This document shows, piece after piece, positions 31,001-40,944 of a stretch of 64,000 nt of DNA. The position numbers and the translations under genes were made by a program. Position 1 is the first letter of the stretch. Each line of letters begins with the position of its first letter. The DNA lies in NCBI GenBank assembly GCA_037953745.1, contig JBAKBP010000755.1:122001-186000 (forward strand). The letters run 5' to 3'. Origin of the DNA: Lithodes maja. Lineage: Eukaryota > Arthropoda > Malacostraca > Decapoda > Lithodidae. The notes below the pieces were generated by a model. That model saw only the letters and a list, made by a program, of their open reading frames with translations. It was not told where the DNA came from and ran no database searches.

Positions 31001-31901
31001 CCAGGGTGATGAGTCCACCGCCCCCGCCGACAGCCCGGTCTTGTCTGATGGTGGTGAAATTATGAAATGTGGGTGTTTTTTGTGATGTGCGGAGTTTTGT
31101 TTCTTGTAAGATGGCAATGTGTATGTTGTGTTGTTTGATGAAGTGTGAGAGTTCGTGTTTCTTTGTGTTAATGCCATCTATGTTCAATTGGAGAATGTTA
31201 ATGTTATGTGCACGATGTATGTTGGGTGCTGCTGCACGAGGATGGGGTGGGGGTGAGGGAGGGGCTGGAGGTTGGGATGGGTGAGGTGGGGGTGGGGATT
31301 GGGGAGCAGGAGATGGGGGTTGGAATGGATTAGGATGGGGTGTGGTGTGTTGAGTTGAGGATGTGGATGGTATGGGAAGGTTAGGTGGGTTAGGGAGGAG
31401 AGGTGGACGGGTTTTAGGGGGGGGAGTGGATGATATGGGAAGGCTAGGTGGGTTGGGGAGGAGAGGTGGACGGGTTTTAGGTGAGGGATTTGACTGGGAG
31501 AGGGAGGGGCATGAGGAACAGGTCCAGGTGTTCATGTAGTGTTTCTTGGAGGCAAGTGTTGTACAGGTGAAGTGGGTCCAGTTCCTGCATGAATTGCAGA
31601 GAACTGAACCCTTAGTGTGGCGACTCGAGGTGATGGGTTTTGAGCAAGTTGGACATATGTATGTGTACGTGGGTCCTGGGTTGCTCTCAATGTCTCCGGC
31701 TAGAAGAAGTCTTCGAGAAATGACAGCCGGAGAGTCATTTCTCGGTGTAGGAAAAACTGTGTGATGTGTGTGTGTGGTGTGAGAGGTGTGGAAATTCCCG
31801 GCGCGACCGAAGCCACTCCAAGGACCCGTGCCCCCAGGGGGGGGGGGGCAGGGGATAGTTGTGGCGGTTTGGCTCCCGAAACTGCTCCCCGCGGCCGGCA
31901 T
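28074..31901 (-). CDS. LINE ORF: 2A, PHD finger, endonuclease, reverse transcriptase (1275 aa)
   Basis: The ATG at 31901 is preferred; the frame opens slightly earlier without ATG. Residues 1-76 are low-complexity and end in AGDIESNPGP (D69-P76), the 2A ribosome-skipping motif. A PHD-like C4HC3 finger follows (C82, C85, C101, C104, H109, C112, C127, C130), then a Pro-rich linker with two repeats. The APE-type endonuclease spans about 232-460, with N239, E266 (LQET), D376 (GGDFNA) and SDH at 450-452. The reverse transcriptase spans about 720-980, with TLDISKAFD, NGVPQGSVLSP and catalytic YADD (904-907). The C-terminus has RLRCGHH and a CPGC...H...C zinc-type motif. No RNase H. Such proteins cut target DNA and copy their own RNA there. 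The frame is complete. CR1/Jockey-group affinity is likely; 2A sequences are known in several APE-type LINE clades. Confidence 0.92.
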   Translation of the reverse strand: MPAAGSSFGSQTATTIPCPPPPGGTGPWSGFGRAGNFHTSHTTHTHHTVFPTPRNDSPAVISRRLLLAGDIESNPGPTYTYICPTCSKPITSSRHTKGSVLCNSCRNWTHFTCTTLASKKHYMNTWTCSSCPSLSQSNPSPKTRPPLLPNPPSLPISSTPPPKTRPPLLPNPPNLPIPSTSSTQHTTPHPNPFQPPSPAPQSPPPPHPSQPPAPPSPPPHPRAAAPNIHRAHNINILQLNIDGINTKKHELSHFIKQHNIHIAILQETKLRTSQKTPTFHNFTTIRQDRAVGGGGGLITLVHNEISYIVTSVQTKSLLPPNDNTTEIQSIKIRTGNKSNITIINTYIPPQTSPTVPNIYRPHLQHITNTPHIILGGDFNAKTSAWFVDNPDTDRGLVLQNQTDNLIILNDIHQHTHIPHQALYNPSSPDITFCSPELAPTTSWRVVRTLGSDHLPIIITTKTRLTPASHKHTYTNYKRANWEAFTNETEQHFTTLNSTPITNINNAVHILNKTIQNADKKHIPRGNRKRHNPNFTPEIQNLIRQRDTLKHSPAPHTQDITQQIQALNTQTNNKIQEQQKLNWNNFLQTLDHKTNPKKLYKTLNSITLSNSNTTQSHAAITTTDSTPSCKQQANTLINHFSHVSHLKPHKDDRRVIRRKRQFPTDPDYTPFTNHQTKHIINNLKHSPACGLDNISNIHLRHLGPQGIQTLTNISNYSYSHNTIPDIWKHGIIITFPKPNKDPTLPSSHRPITLLCSPSKVMERLVLQLITPDLPLAPTQHGFRPLHSTNTLLTDLTQRAFDGINSARPPHRSLLATLDISKAFDTIPRHNLTNKIYNTNMHNNTKRWLANFLAGRCAHVSFAGQSSKIRNFPNGVPQGSVLSPALFNLYMHDITTPNTPQINLASYADDITLTCTHHDPRRATDLLQPYLNTLHGWCTTNRLNLAPAKSTATLLTSWTGEHEYIPQLTINNTPLTHTHTPKILGVTYDTHMTFKQHTTNIKKKLTPRLNALRSLAHTKFGHNKETTTTVYKQYIRSVMEYASPAWASNLAETHHKTLQTIQNKALKIITGCTATAPTDHLHQETKILKVKDHLDMRGTQFLAAASTNQDHPLNYMATHPQTPRNIKTTPSTRYHTQLLSSLPPCPPRTNFQKHIHTHISRQSIHSLTDNTQLHARPPEIHPSESSLPREDRVHLARLRCGHHPALLSYQKRLDDSVVDACPGCNTAPHTIKHIIEDCISHNHLRQQHNLHSMRALWESPIVAVAFLRDSGLFGQAA
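31671..31700 (-). other. 2A ribosome-skipping motif
   Basis: Encodes AGDIESNPGP, matching the DxExNPGP consensus exactly. Known 2A sequences make the ribosome skip the Gly-Pro bond, here releasing about 75 N-terminal residues from the PHD-endonuclease-RT protein. Confidence 0.9.
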
Positions 31902-31925
31902 CCGGTTGTCCTCCACTGGTCGATG

Positions 31926-32110
31926 GCCGTGTGACCAGGATAATGGGCCATCTGTTATATATTGATAACAATTCTGGGGGTAATAGGCCTAGGCCTGACT
32001 TGTCTGCCTTTGTGTAGAGCTGGGCGATCCAGTGGACAAATGTTGAGGGGCGCATATGTCCGGGATTTTCCGCTGGACCGTGCAGTGCAATGCCCTGCTT
32101 TTTTTTTGTT
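31926..32110. repeat. 185-bp target-site duplication, right copy
   Basis: Exact repeat of 27869-28053, upstream of the LINE 5' end. Confidence 0.85.
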
Positions 32111-32626
32111 AAGCAGTTCTATAGACCAGGGGCAAGGGTGGACACTGTCAGGCAGACCTCAGCCTGGGTTAGATGTGCCAGGGAGCCGGAAGGTATTAGA
32201 TAGGCTACTGAAGAGAGCGCATGCCTTCTTTGAGAAGAAGGACAGGGCCGAGGAGGAGCAGTCGACGCAATAGGTTAGATCTAATGACTATGACGACGGC
32301 TGCGGCTGTTCCTCCTTCAGAGGAGTCGTGATCCTTCTTTCTCTTTCTTTTCCTTTCTTTTTCAGGCATTAATTTTGTAATTTGTTAAAATTTAATGTAG
32401 TAAAGTAAATATTGTCAAGTAGAGTAATATGACATAGGGTAATTTTCCTTTTCTTTGATCATTTGTAAGCTCACAGGGGGCACGCGATCTTCATGCTTCA
32501 ATTTGCTTGGTTGCTGTCGTTATCAATGTAAGTAGGTTAGCCTTAGAATGGATTAGAATAGGTTAGCCTACAGTGACGATTAGTATTGCTGTTCCTTAAG
32601 CTTTAGTTACCGTAAACTTTTTAAGA
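32111..32626 (+). other. BEL/Pao leader before gag
   Basis: A short open stretch to 32273 rich in Lys/Glu/Arg has no recognised family. The rest is noncoding, including CT-rich and AT-rich segments up to the gag ATG at 32627. Confidence 0.4.
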
Positions 32627-34252
32627 ATGAAGGAGAAAATAAAGTCATTGCGGCAGTTCAGGGCCGCCAAGAAGGGAGGGATTACTAAGCTTACCTCTAA
32701 TCTGTTTGAATTTATTGAACATGCTGCTACACTGCATGATGTAAAGGGTGTGAAAATAACTTTAGGAAAGGCCCTAGCTGATGTCGAGTCGTATAACGTA
32801 GAGTTGTATAGCTTATATTCAGATGTTCAGTTAGAGGAGGAGATGGTGAAAGATATGCAGTATTTTAATCAAGTACACAGTCAGTTAGCTGAGTTAGATA
32901 GTGCTCTACAGACAACCACTACTGGTAGATCTCATGATAGCGCAGCAAGTAGGAAACAGAAGGGTATTAAGCTACCCTCCCTGAAGTTGCCAGTTTTTGA
33001 CGGGGATCCAACACAGTGGGTGGGTTTCTGGGAGCTCTTTGATTGTAGTGTTCACTCTCAAACAGACTTAACTGACATTCAGAAATGTACGTATCTACAG
33101 GGACAACTTAGTGGTGAGGCTCTACAAATTGTCAGTGGGTTTAGTTTGGTCGCTGCAAGTTATGAACCAGCGGTCATTATACTGAAAAACAGTTATGGTC
33201 AAAAGGATCGCATCAAAGCAGCTCACATAGCGAAACTGTGTAATCTCCCGCATCCTAGCCAGGAGGTCAGTGCTCTGAAATATTTTTCCGCATAATTTGA
33301 GTGTGCATTATAATCATTACGCTCTATGGATGTAACAGTAAGTGAAATGTGTGCAGTACTGTTGCATAATAAACTTCCTAGTGCACTCTCTGAGGTGATT
33401 AAGCGTGAATTAAAAGACAACTGGCTGGATGTGGATGAATATGTTCGTGTGTTTAACACCTTAAGAGCGGGTGGTGGAGTATATTTCACTGTGCCGCTCA
33501 GCGTTTTTTTTTTACCATAAATGGGGTTGTTTCCGTGCTCTTTTTCATGCATAAACAAGACCCAAAGAGTAATGCAATATGTATCCCTGAAAGGGCGTAA
33601 ATTGAGCTTTCTAATGACACCTGAACCATCCTTCTACGATCACTGGTTGTCTGGCAACGATCGTGCAACCGAAGGGCAAAATCGCTAAAATACGGTAATT
33701 TCTTTGTATAATTACGTATGTAGCGGGGGAGTGAGGGTGGATGTAAGTGGAGTAAATCTCAGTCGGTCCACGGCGGCCGTGGCGAGCGGTCATGAGGAAA
33801 CCCTGGCTCCTCCCGTCACTCGTCTCTCTCTCAGAGCCAATATTGCTGCCAAAATTGCACACAGACTTAAGTCGGGCCCCGCCACATAGTCCAAATTTTT
33901 CGATACGGACTTAAGTCGGGCCCCGATAGACAAGGGTTAAGACTGAAGTGTGCAATCTAGAAAGTAGACATAATCCACTAGAACAGTTTGGGGGCGACCG
34001 CCACAGCAGCATATGCGGTGTATCAGAAACCCGATACCAAGCAGAAGTATGGATGTAAGTTGTGTTTAAAGACAGGACATTTTTGGGTAAAGTGTGCAAA
34101 ATACAAGAACAGTCCCGCCAAGGCCAATAGAGCAAGGCAGTTGAAATTGTGCGTCGGGTGCCTGTCGTCAGAACATGGCAGCCAGGGGTGTACTAACCCT
34201 AAAATTAGGCCGTGCCGATTCTGCCAACAGAAACTTTTTAATTATTTTTGTC
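32627..34252 (+). pseudogene. BEL/Pao gag, interrupted by a MITE
   Basis: The frame from ATG 32627 starts with a basic RQFRAAKKGGITKL segment and helical region, then KLPVFDGDPTQWVGFWELF...CTYLQGQLSGEAL, the conserved DUF1759 core of BEL/Pao gag. A stop at 33293 and a frame change break it. A 480-bp TTAA MITE interrupts it at 33457-33936. Beyond it are two complete CX2CX4HX4C zinc knuckles (CKLCLKTGHFWVKC, CVGCLSSEHGSQGC) and a third in which the His is lost (CRFCQQKLFNYFC). Gag would package element RNA; this copy is inactive. Confidence 0.85.
33457..33936. mobile_element. TTAA-flanked MITE, family T2, inserted in BEL gag
   Basis: Exact TTAA at 33453-33456 and 33937-33940 flank a 480-bp insert that matches 16155-16642 and 41221-41693 in inverted orientation. 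Reading gag from VRVF across a single TTAA into KTEVCNLE restores a plausible continuous frame. The two GACTTAAGTC palindromes lie at the right end. Confidence 0.9.
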
Positions 34253-36908
34253 CGACGCCACGCCTTGAACAAACTGGACAATCAGTACCCCCTGAACCAA
34301 CAGTGACCATGGCTGTGGCTTTGGGCCGTAATACAGTGTTGTTACCTACCATTCAGATTCCCTTGACCGACAGAAACGGTCATACCGGTGAAGTAAGAGC
34401 TTTGTTGGACCAATGTTCGCAACGTACCTTCATCTTGCGCTCTGCTTTATCGCAGCTTGATTACGTTAGGGTCAGTAAGGAACAGCTAAGGCTCCAGGGA
34501 TTACTGGCTCACTTGGTAGTACTGAGTATGAAATAGTAGAGTTAACCTATCATCACAGAAGGAGGATGTGTAAATTGAGGGCCGTTGTGGTGGAGGAGTT
34601 ACCAGTATACAAACCAGGGAGAGGATTAGAGATGGAGGTAAATGCTATCAGGGCTCGGGGTTACAAATTAGCCGATCCAGGTATCACTGATGGAGATATG
34701 ATAGGGTTACTGATTGGGGCAGACTTGTATTACCACTTTGTACATTCAGGCTATGTCAGGGAAGTAAGTATAGTTATGTTACCCACAATTTATGGTTATG
34801 CACTGAGTGGCACTTATCAGTCAGATATAGAAGAGACCCATGTAGAGTTAGTCACTGTTCTTAAGTTAGCAGTAGACCCTTTAGTGGAGATACAGGAAGA
34901 TATTGGCAGTAAATCTCCAGAATTAAAGGATCTGACAGCTCTATGGGACTTGGACCATATTGGTATAAGTCCTAATGAGACTGGTAAGGGTGGGGAGAGA
35001 GTCTTAAATAGATTTTCTGAAACGGTACAGTATTCCGAAGCACAGGGACAGTATATAGTGGAACTGCCGTGGAGAGATAACATAGATAAATTACCTGATA
35101 ACTTTAAGTTAGCCCTGGGCAGAATGAGAGGCTTGTAGCGTAAATTTATAAAAGATCCTAACTACTGTCAACAGTATACAAAGGTTCTGGATAATCAGAT
35201 AGAAAGGGGGTTTATTGAAAGGGTAGAAAACAGGAATCAAGCTGGTCATCCCATTCACTACTTAGCTCACCATGGTATTACTAAGGATAGTGTTACTACG
35301 CCTGTACGGATAGTGTTTGACTGTTCGGCTAGGATGGACGAGAAGGCGTTCAGTTTGAATCAATGTCTCCATACAGGTCCATCACTAGTGGCTGACCTCA
35401 TCCAGGTACTTCTACGCTTTAGATGCCATCAATTTGCCTGGGTGAGTGATATTGAGAAAGCATTTCTCATGATGGGGTTGAGTGTGAAGGATAGGGATGC
35501 TACTATGTTTCTGTGGCCCGTTGATCCCTTGGATGTTGCAAGTCCGTACATTGTCTACCGGTTCCGTGCAGTTCTGTTCAGGGCTACCTGTTCCCAGTTC
35601 CTCCTTAATGCTACCATTCAAAAACACCTGTCTATGATACAGGAGAACAGTGAAGTAGTTAATAAGCTAAAAAGGGGGTTGTATATTGATAACTTACAGG
35701 GGACTGGTGATGATGTAAGTGATTTGCAACAACAATGTTGGGATGCCCGTAGAATATTTTCTAGCGTTAACCTGTCTTTACGTGAGTGTGTCACAAATAA
35801 TGAGAGTTTAAGGGAACTGTTGCACCTGAAGGGTATAGCTTCCGCCAAACAAGACGGGGTTAAGGTGCTTGGCGTTGCATGGCTGACTGATAAGGATATG
35901 TTACAGGTTAATTGCCGTGGAAGTAGCCCTGCATTGGTTACAAAACGCGAGGCTCTAAGTCTAACCGCGAGTGTGTTCGATCCTCTAGTAGTGTTGCTTC
36001 CGGTAACCATCCGGGCCCGGAGGTTCGTACAGGACTTGTGGAGATTAGAGTGTGGGTGGGATGTACCCATTCCAGATGACATGAGAACTAACTGGCAGGG
36101 TATTTTTGACGATATGATAGATAGTACAAGCATCATGTTTCCCCGTCAGGTCACTAATTCTAAGAGGGTTACGCTGCACCTATTTAGTGACACTAGCTCA
36201 GTAGCATATGGTGTAGCGGCCTATGCGGTTGGTGATGAGGTGAGTAGGTTCTTAATGGCCAAAGCTAAGGTGGCGCCTATTAAGTCCCTCACCATACCTA
36301 AGATGGAGTTGACTGCTGTTCTTCTCGCAGCTCGTCTCGCATGTTATATATGCGAGGCCTACGCGGACGAGCTGATTATAGAGAATGTATACCTCTGGTC
36401 GGACAGCCAGATAACCCTATGCTGGTTGTCTAGTAAAAAGATTTTGCCTATATATGTTCAAAATAGAGTTGATGAGATAAAGTCATTAGTCCCAGGCGCT
36501 CATTTTCGTTATGTGTCCACAGAGGACAACCCCAGTGATCTAGTCACCAGAGGGATTTCATATGTGTCCTTCATTGCTTCTTCGCTTTGGTGGGGAGGGC
36601 CCACATGGCTACCTCACCAAATGCTATGGCCTGATCATGGCCCAATAGGGGGCTCAATAGGAGGGGACACCACTGTGGGTTTTAACACGAGTCAAGAAGG
36701 AACCCTGTCATTGCCGGTACCGGTTGCCCCTACTGCCATATTGAATTGGGACCGGTATGGCTCATATATGAAGTCATGGCATGTAATGACATGGGTCCTT
36801 AGGTTTATTAGGACTCTTAGAGAGAAGACACAAGGGAACTATCAGGCAAAACCGGCATACTTGACGGTGCCGGAATTAAGAGCAGCAGAGTCAGCCATAA
36901 TTAAGTAA
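34253..36908 (+). pseudogene. BEL/Pao pol: protease, reverse transcriptase, RNase H
   Basis: The protease segment (PTIQIPLTD...VRALLDQCSQRTFI) has D-Q-C where D-S/T-G is expected. A frameshift lies near 34500 and an in-frame TAG at 35136-35138. The RT follows with PVRIVFDCSARM, SLNQCLHTGPSL, WVSDIEKAFLMM, YRFRAVLFRATCSQFLLNA and GLYIDNL at the catalytic YVDD position. The RNase H has LFSDTSSVAYG, IPKMELTAVLLAARL and LWSDSQITLCWL. This is the Pao-type (Peptidase_A17/RT) arrangement. Multiple lesions show the copy is dead. Confidence 0.88.
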
Positions 36909-38392
36909 CTCAGAGAGAAGCTTACTCTGAGGAACACCACTATTTGTCAAAAGGACAGGGCACACCAAGCAATATAGTGAAGCAGTTAGGCCTCTATATG
37001 GAGGGAGGCATGATACCCTGTAGAGGTAGGCTACACTTGTCAGCTTTACATGATAGCGCCAAGTACCCTATCCTTATCCCTAATAAACATCGTATAGCCA
37101 CTCTCCTTAGTAATTACTGCCACAAAGTGTGTAACCATAGTGGTGTTAGTTATGTTGTAAATTACATTAGGCAAAGATGGTGGATCCCCAAGATTAGACA
37201 GGTAGTAAAGAAAGCCTTAAGGGGATGTATCATCTGCAAGAGATTGCAAGGTACATCATACCGTGCTGTACAAGCCCCTCCATTACCGGAGTTTAGGGTT
37301 CAGGAAGTGAGTCCCTTTCCAGGTAACGGGGGTTGACTACACAGGTGCCTTGCCAGTAAAAAGAGATGGGGGTACTGTAAGTAAATTATATGTAGTCTTA
37401 TTCGCCTGTGCAGTTACTAGAGCGGTCCATGTAGAGACGGTGTCTAACCTCTCCTGTGAATCATTTTTGCGTGCGTTCCGTAGGTTTAGTAGCAGGAGGG
37501 GGTTACCCTAAGATTATGATGAGTGATAATGCCACCACATTTGTTAGTGGAGCCAGTACATTACGGGAGTTGATAGATGATGCAAGGTTAAAAGGTACTC
37601 TAGCGGAATTCAAGTGCGAGTGGCGGTTTATACCGGCCAGGGCGCCATGGTTTGGTGCCATATGGAAACGGGTCATTGGCATCCTAAAGGCTGGCTTGAA
37701 GAAGGTACTGGGTCGAGCATTGGTTACCACAGAGGAACTGAATACGGTGTTACTGGAGCTCGAGGCCACAGTCAATGATTGCCCGCTTGGCTACACCTAT
37801 AGTGATCTTGAGGACCCTCTACCCATCACTCCTTCACAACTTGTTCATGGGAGGCGGATCAGAAGCATTCCAAGGCGAGAAGTCATGGATGAAGATCTCA
37901 AGGAAGAACACGACGTGGCGTAACAACGATTCCGTCAACCAACGCTTCCAATATGTAACAAAACTCTCACATGACCTGTGGAAAAGGTGGAGCACTGATT
38001 ATTTAATATCACTCAGGGAGCAACATCGTCACATAATGATAAAAAGAGGGATAGCATCGCCACAAGTTGGGGACGTCGTTCTAGTACATGATGACGGCCC
38101 CCGACTTTTTTGGCGTATAGGTCGGATAATGAAACTTCTTCGTGGTCCTGGCCACGAATGTAGGGTAGTTCAGGTAAAAACAGGAGCCGGTTTGACCACC
38201 AGACCGGTGGTTCAGCTATACCCACTAGAGATAGATTTAGAGGTAGTGGATGGCGACAGCAAGCCGAACTCTGATAATATCCTTCTTGCTACTGGAGCGG
38301 ACCGAGGTGATACCCCTCAGAGGCCGTCACGTCGGGCTGCTTTGGGTTCCTTCCAGTTGTGGCGATCCATGATCGAGACGGGAAAATTGTAA
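36909..38392 (+). pseudogene. BEL/Pao integrase and C-terminal DUF5641 region
   Basis: The HHCC zinc domain is visible (HKVCNHSG...ALRGCIICKR) followed by the catalytic core: a VDYTGALPV segment after 37335, IMMSDNATTF, and a WFGAIWKRVIGILKAGL segment. Then come NDCPLGY and TPSQLVHGR. DUF5641 follows (LSHDLWKRWSTDYL...VGDVVLVHDDGPRLFW...RVVQVKT), ending in PSRRAALGSFQLW. Frame breaks near 36905, 37320, 37495 and 37920 inactivate it. No 3' LTR was recognised downstream. Confidence 0.85.
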
Positions 38393-39140
38393 ATACTTTG
38401 TTTATAAGTCTTGCAACAAGTGAGAAAGTGTAAGTCTAGTTTTTTCTTTGCCAGTTTCTTAGATGTATGTTCGACTTTCCGGAACCCTTATAATCTAATT
38501 TGGTTGTGTCTAGATCCTTTGTAGAAATATTTAGTTCTAGGCTATTATGTAAGTAAATTGCTAAGTTTCAATGAAACGTGGAAATATCATATTTTAGGCA
38601 GGAACTTTGTCTGTGTACTGTACTTCGATTTGATTTCACTACTTTATTTTTAATTTTGTGTCTCCTTTTACAAATTAAATAGTTTCATAGAGTATATAAT
38701 TTTATTACTTCCGATCATAATTAAAAAATTACCCAGTTTATTATTTCTTATGGATCATCGATTCTATATGGATCGTTAATTGAGTGACTGTACCTTGTTC
38801 CCGAACGCTTATTTCCCACTAAGCTAAATACTGTCATAACATTTCGCATTATTTTATCTTATTGTATAGTTCTGTCTGATCTAGATAGTTTTGTTCTTTT
38901 GATTACGTTAGCTTTCATTATTTGTAAGTTATTAAATTGTTTGCTTGTGCAATGTAATATACAGTATATTCAATATTTGTACGTATGTTTTGTTTGCACA
39001 GAAAATACTGATGATGACATAATAAAATGTCGGAACGTCTATGAAGGAAATATGATGAAAATAAAGATGATTTTTATTACGACTCTGGTGATTTTCTTAC
39101 TACTCAAACTGCGATTCCCTAGGAACATCCATGTCTGAGA
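38393..39140 (+). repeat. Penelope-like 3' end, copy 1
   Basis: The final part (about 39005-39135) reads ACTGATGATGACATAATAAAATGTCGGAACG, then AATAAAGATG...CTCTGGTGATTTTCTT and GCGATTCCCTAGGAACATCC. It parallels 42184-42303. The pattern of a DNA hairpin-like GA-TGATGA and CGGAACG near the end fits Penelope-like 3' termini. No protein left. Confidence 0.4.
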
Positions 39141-39278
39141 TTAAGCTGAAACTTATCGTACGATGGTCTGGTCGCTGTTACTAAATTCATCACCGACATT
39201 CAAATGCTCTATCAATTCTTCTTTTTCTGAAAGTACAAGGCCAAGGACGTTATTTCCACGGGAAATATGAATTGTTAA

Positions 39279-39534
39279 CCCCCACTGTACCGGCGACGTC
39301 TTTTTAACTTTATTCTAGCTATATTTGGACGATTTCGTGCAGTTTAAGAAGGATCTGTGTAAGTAAAAATGGTAAAGTGAAACAGTTCAATGCCATTTTA
39401 TTGTTGGAGGATCGTTATATACTGAATAATTTGAATTTTAATTTATTGATATAAATCTTGGCACCATATACTGAATAAACTTGTCTAATTGTAGCCAGAA
39501 TAAATTTACAAGGACGGCACCGGTACTGAATGGG
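39279..39534. mobile_element. TTAA-flanked MITE, family T4, copy 1
   Basis: TTAA at 39275-39278 and 39535-39538 bracket a 256-bp element whose ends (left CCCCCACTGTACCGGCGACG, right complement CCCATTCAGTACCGGTGCCG) form imperfect inverted repeats. The interior TTTAAGAAGGATCTGTG motif is shared with 43408-43612. Confidence 0.7.
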
Positions 39535-39981
39535 TTAACGGTCGATGATACCCTGGTCAATTGTAGTGTCAGCGTCGAAGGAAGCACTTCATAATATATC
39601 AGGATTTTAATCAGTATTCAATTAAACATTATAGTAGTATTTGGTTTAAGGGGATAGTGCTTGTTTTTTTGGTCTGTTTATTTTGAAATTAATTATTATA
39701 GAGTTTCCTTACCAGACCTCCATCAAGCTAAGAAAATACCCACTAGATCCCCTTTCAAGATAAATGTGTACATTTGTCGGCAGAAACATGTCCAGGCTAA
39801 TGGCCGGCCACGAAACAAATCGACACCTAAATAGCCTGAAAAGTCTTAATATTGACAAAGTAATAGGGCGAAAGGTCTCAAAATCGCCAAATTAGTGGAA
39901 CGATCGTCGTAAAATCTCAAAACAAATGGGGCTAAATATGAAGGAAAAGGGGATCCAGCAAAACCTAATACCTCCCCTTAA

Positions 39982-40393
39982 CCCACTGAGCCCCAGCTAG
40001 TTAATAAATGTACCACCCAGGACTGGCAGGTTGTGAATAAAAGTTTTATTCCAGAAAACACCAGGAATGGGTTAGGAATGAAGGAAAACCGACAAAAAAA
40101 CAATCCCCTAGGTCATTAAGGGATCCTAAGGTGCGCCCGAAAGTCGGAATTACAAGAAGGGAAATGGGTAGGCAAAAACAGGTTTTTGTGCGCTCACGCG
40201 CACACGGTTGGACTTTGAGAGTTGTCAACCATCGGCATTGTTGCGTGGGATACTTACACAGTTCCCATACAAATCTGAGCCCTCTAGGTGCCATAGGACC
40301 GGAGTAATTAACCAGGATGCACCTTATGTGATGCTGGGGTTTAGCGTTACAAACATTTTGGACGTAAACAGTGCGTCGCTGGAGCTCAGTGGG
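39982..40393. mobile_element. TTAA-flanked MITE, family T1, copy B
   Basis: Left CCCACTGAGCCCCAGC and right inverted copy (one change, GCTGGAGCTCAGTGGG), TTAA at 39978-39981 and 40394-40397. Most of the body matches copies A and C. TTAA at 40116-40119 is the empty counterpart of the T2 insertion found in copy C. Confidence 0.88.
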
Positions 40394-40454
40394 TTAACCT
40401 ATAAAATGCGAGCTGGGTGTAGTGAACACCATGTAACTGGGCAGCAATATTAGG

Positions 40455-40880
40455 CTTCATTCCTGCCTATAATCGTCATTTTACGATAAATATCGTTATT
40501 ACTTATTCATATGCGCCTATTTTATCTTCACTATGAAGATAATAACCTGTAACAACAATAAAACAAGTGGGAATAATGTTTTTATGGTCAAAATCGCGAA
40601 TAAACATGGAGCGGCCCATTCATGAATTGTGGAGCAAAGTGAGGCAACCCCTCCCTTTGCGAGTCTCAAGCTTGACTGACTCATTCACCCCAACCTACTT
40701 CTGCCAACACACTCGCTAGGCACATATCCACAGCCTGCAACCAGTTTGCTAATGTTAGCACGAAAATATACCAACGAATTAAGGAATAACAGGGAAAATA
40801 GGTGATAATTGAAGAGGGGAGGGGAAAGGGGGGAAGAAGGGGATGTGGAGGAGTGATATGAAGTATAGAGTATTTTTATT
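40455..40880. repeat. Dispersed repeat, SINE-free copy
   Basis: Inverted match to 14590-15330 including GCGCATATGAATAAGTAATA (complement), the ACAAGTGGGAATA region and the G/A-rich block. It lacks the SINE and preserves the uninterrupted site. Confidence 0.65.
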
Positions 40881-40944
40881 TTTTGTTTTTTTTTAAGTGC
40901 TACTGGGGCCTTTTAAATTATTTTTTTCAGGCCTTCCCTCTTAA

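Larger units (their letters stand above)
28054..31925 (-). mobile_element. Full-length LINE with 2A motif
   Basis: A 3.87-kb element almost wholly filled by one ORF. On the minus strand it has about 24 nt before the first ATG, a stop codon at 28074-28076 and an (AAC)n tail of about seven units, then the target. It sits in the 5' leader region of a BEL/Pao element. The identical flanking duplications and open frame point to recent activity. Confidence 0.85.

Noticed and set aside
29404..31764. Plus-strand frames opposite the 2A LINE
   Set aside because: Antisense shadows with no conserved domain.
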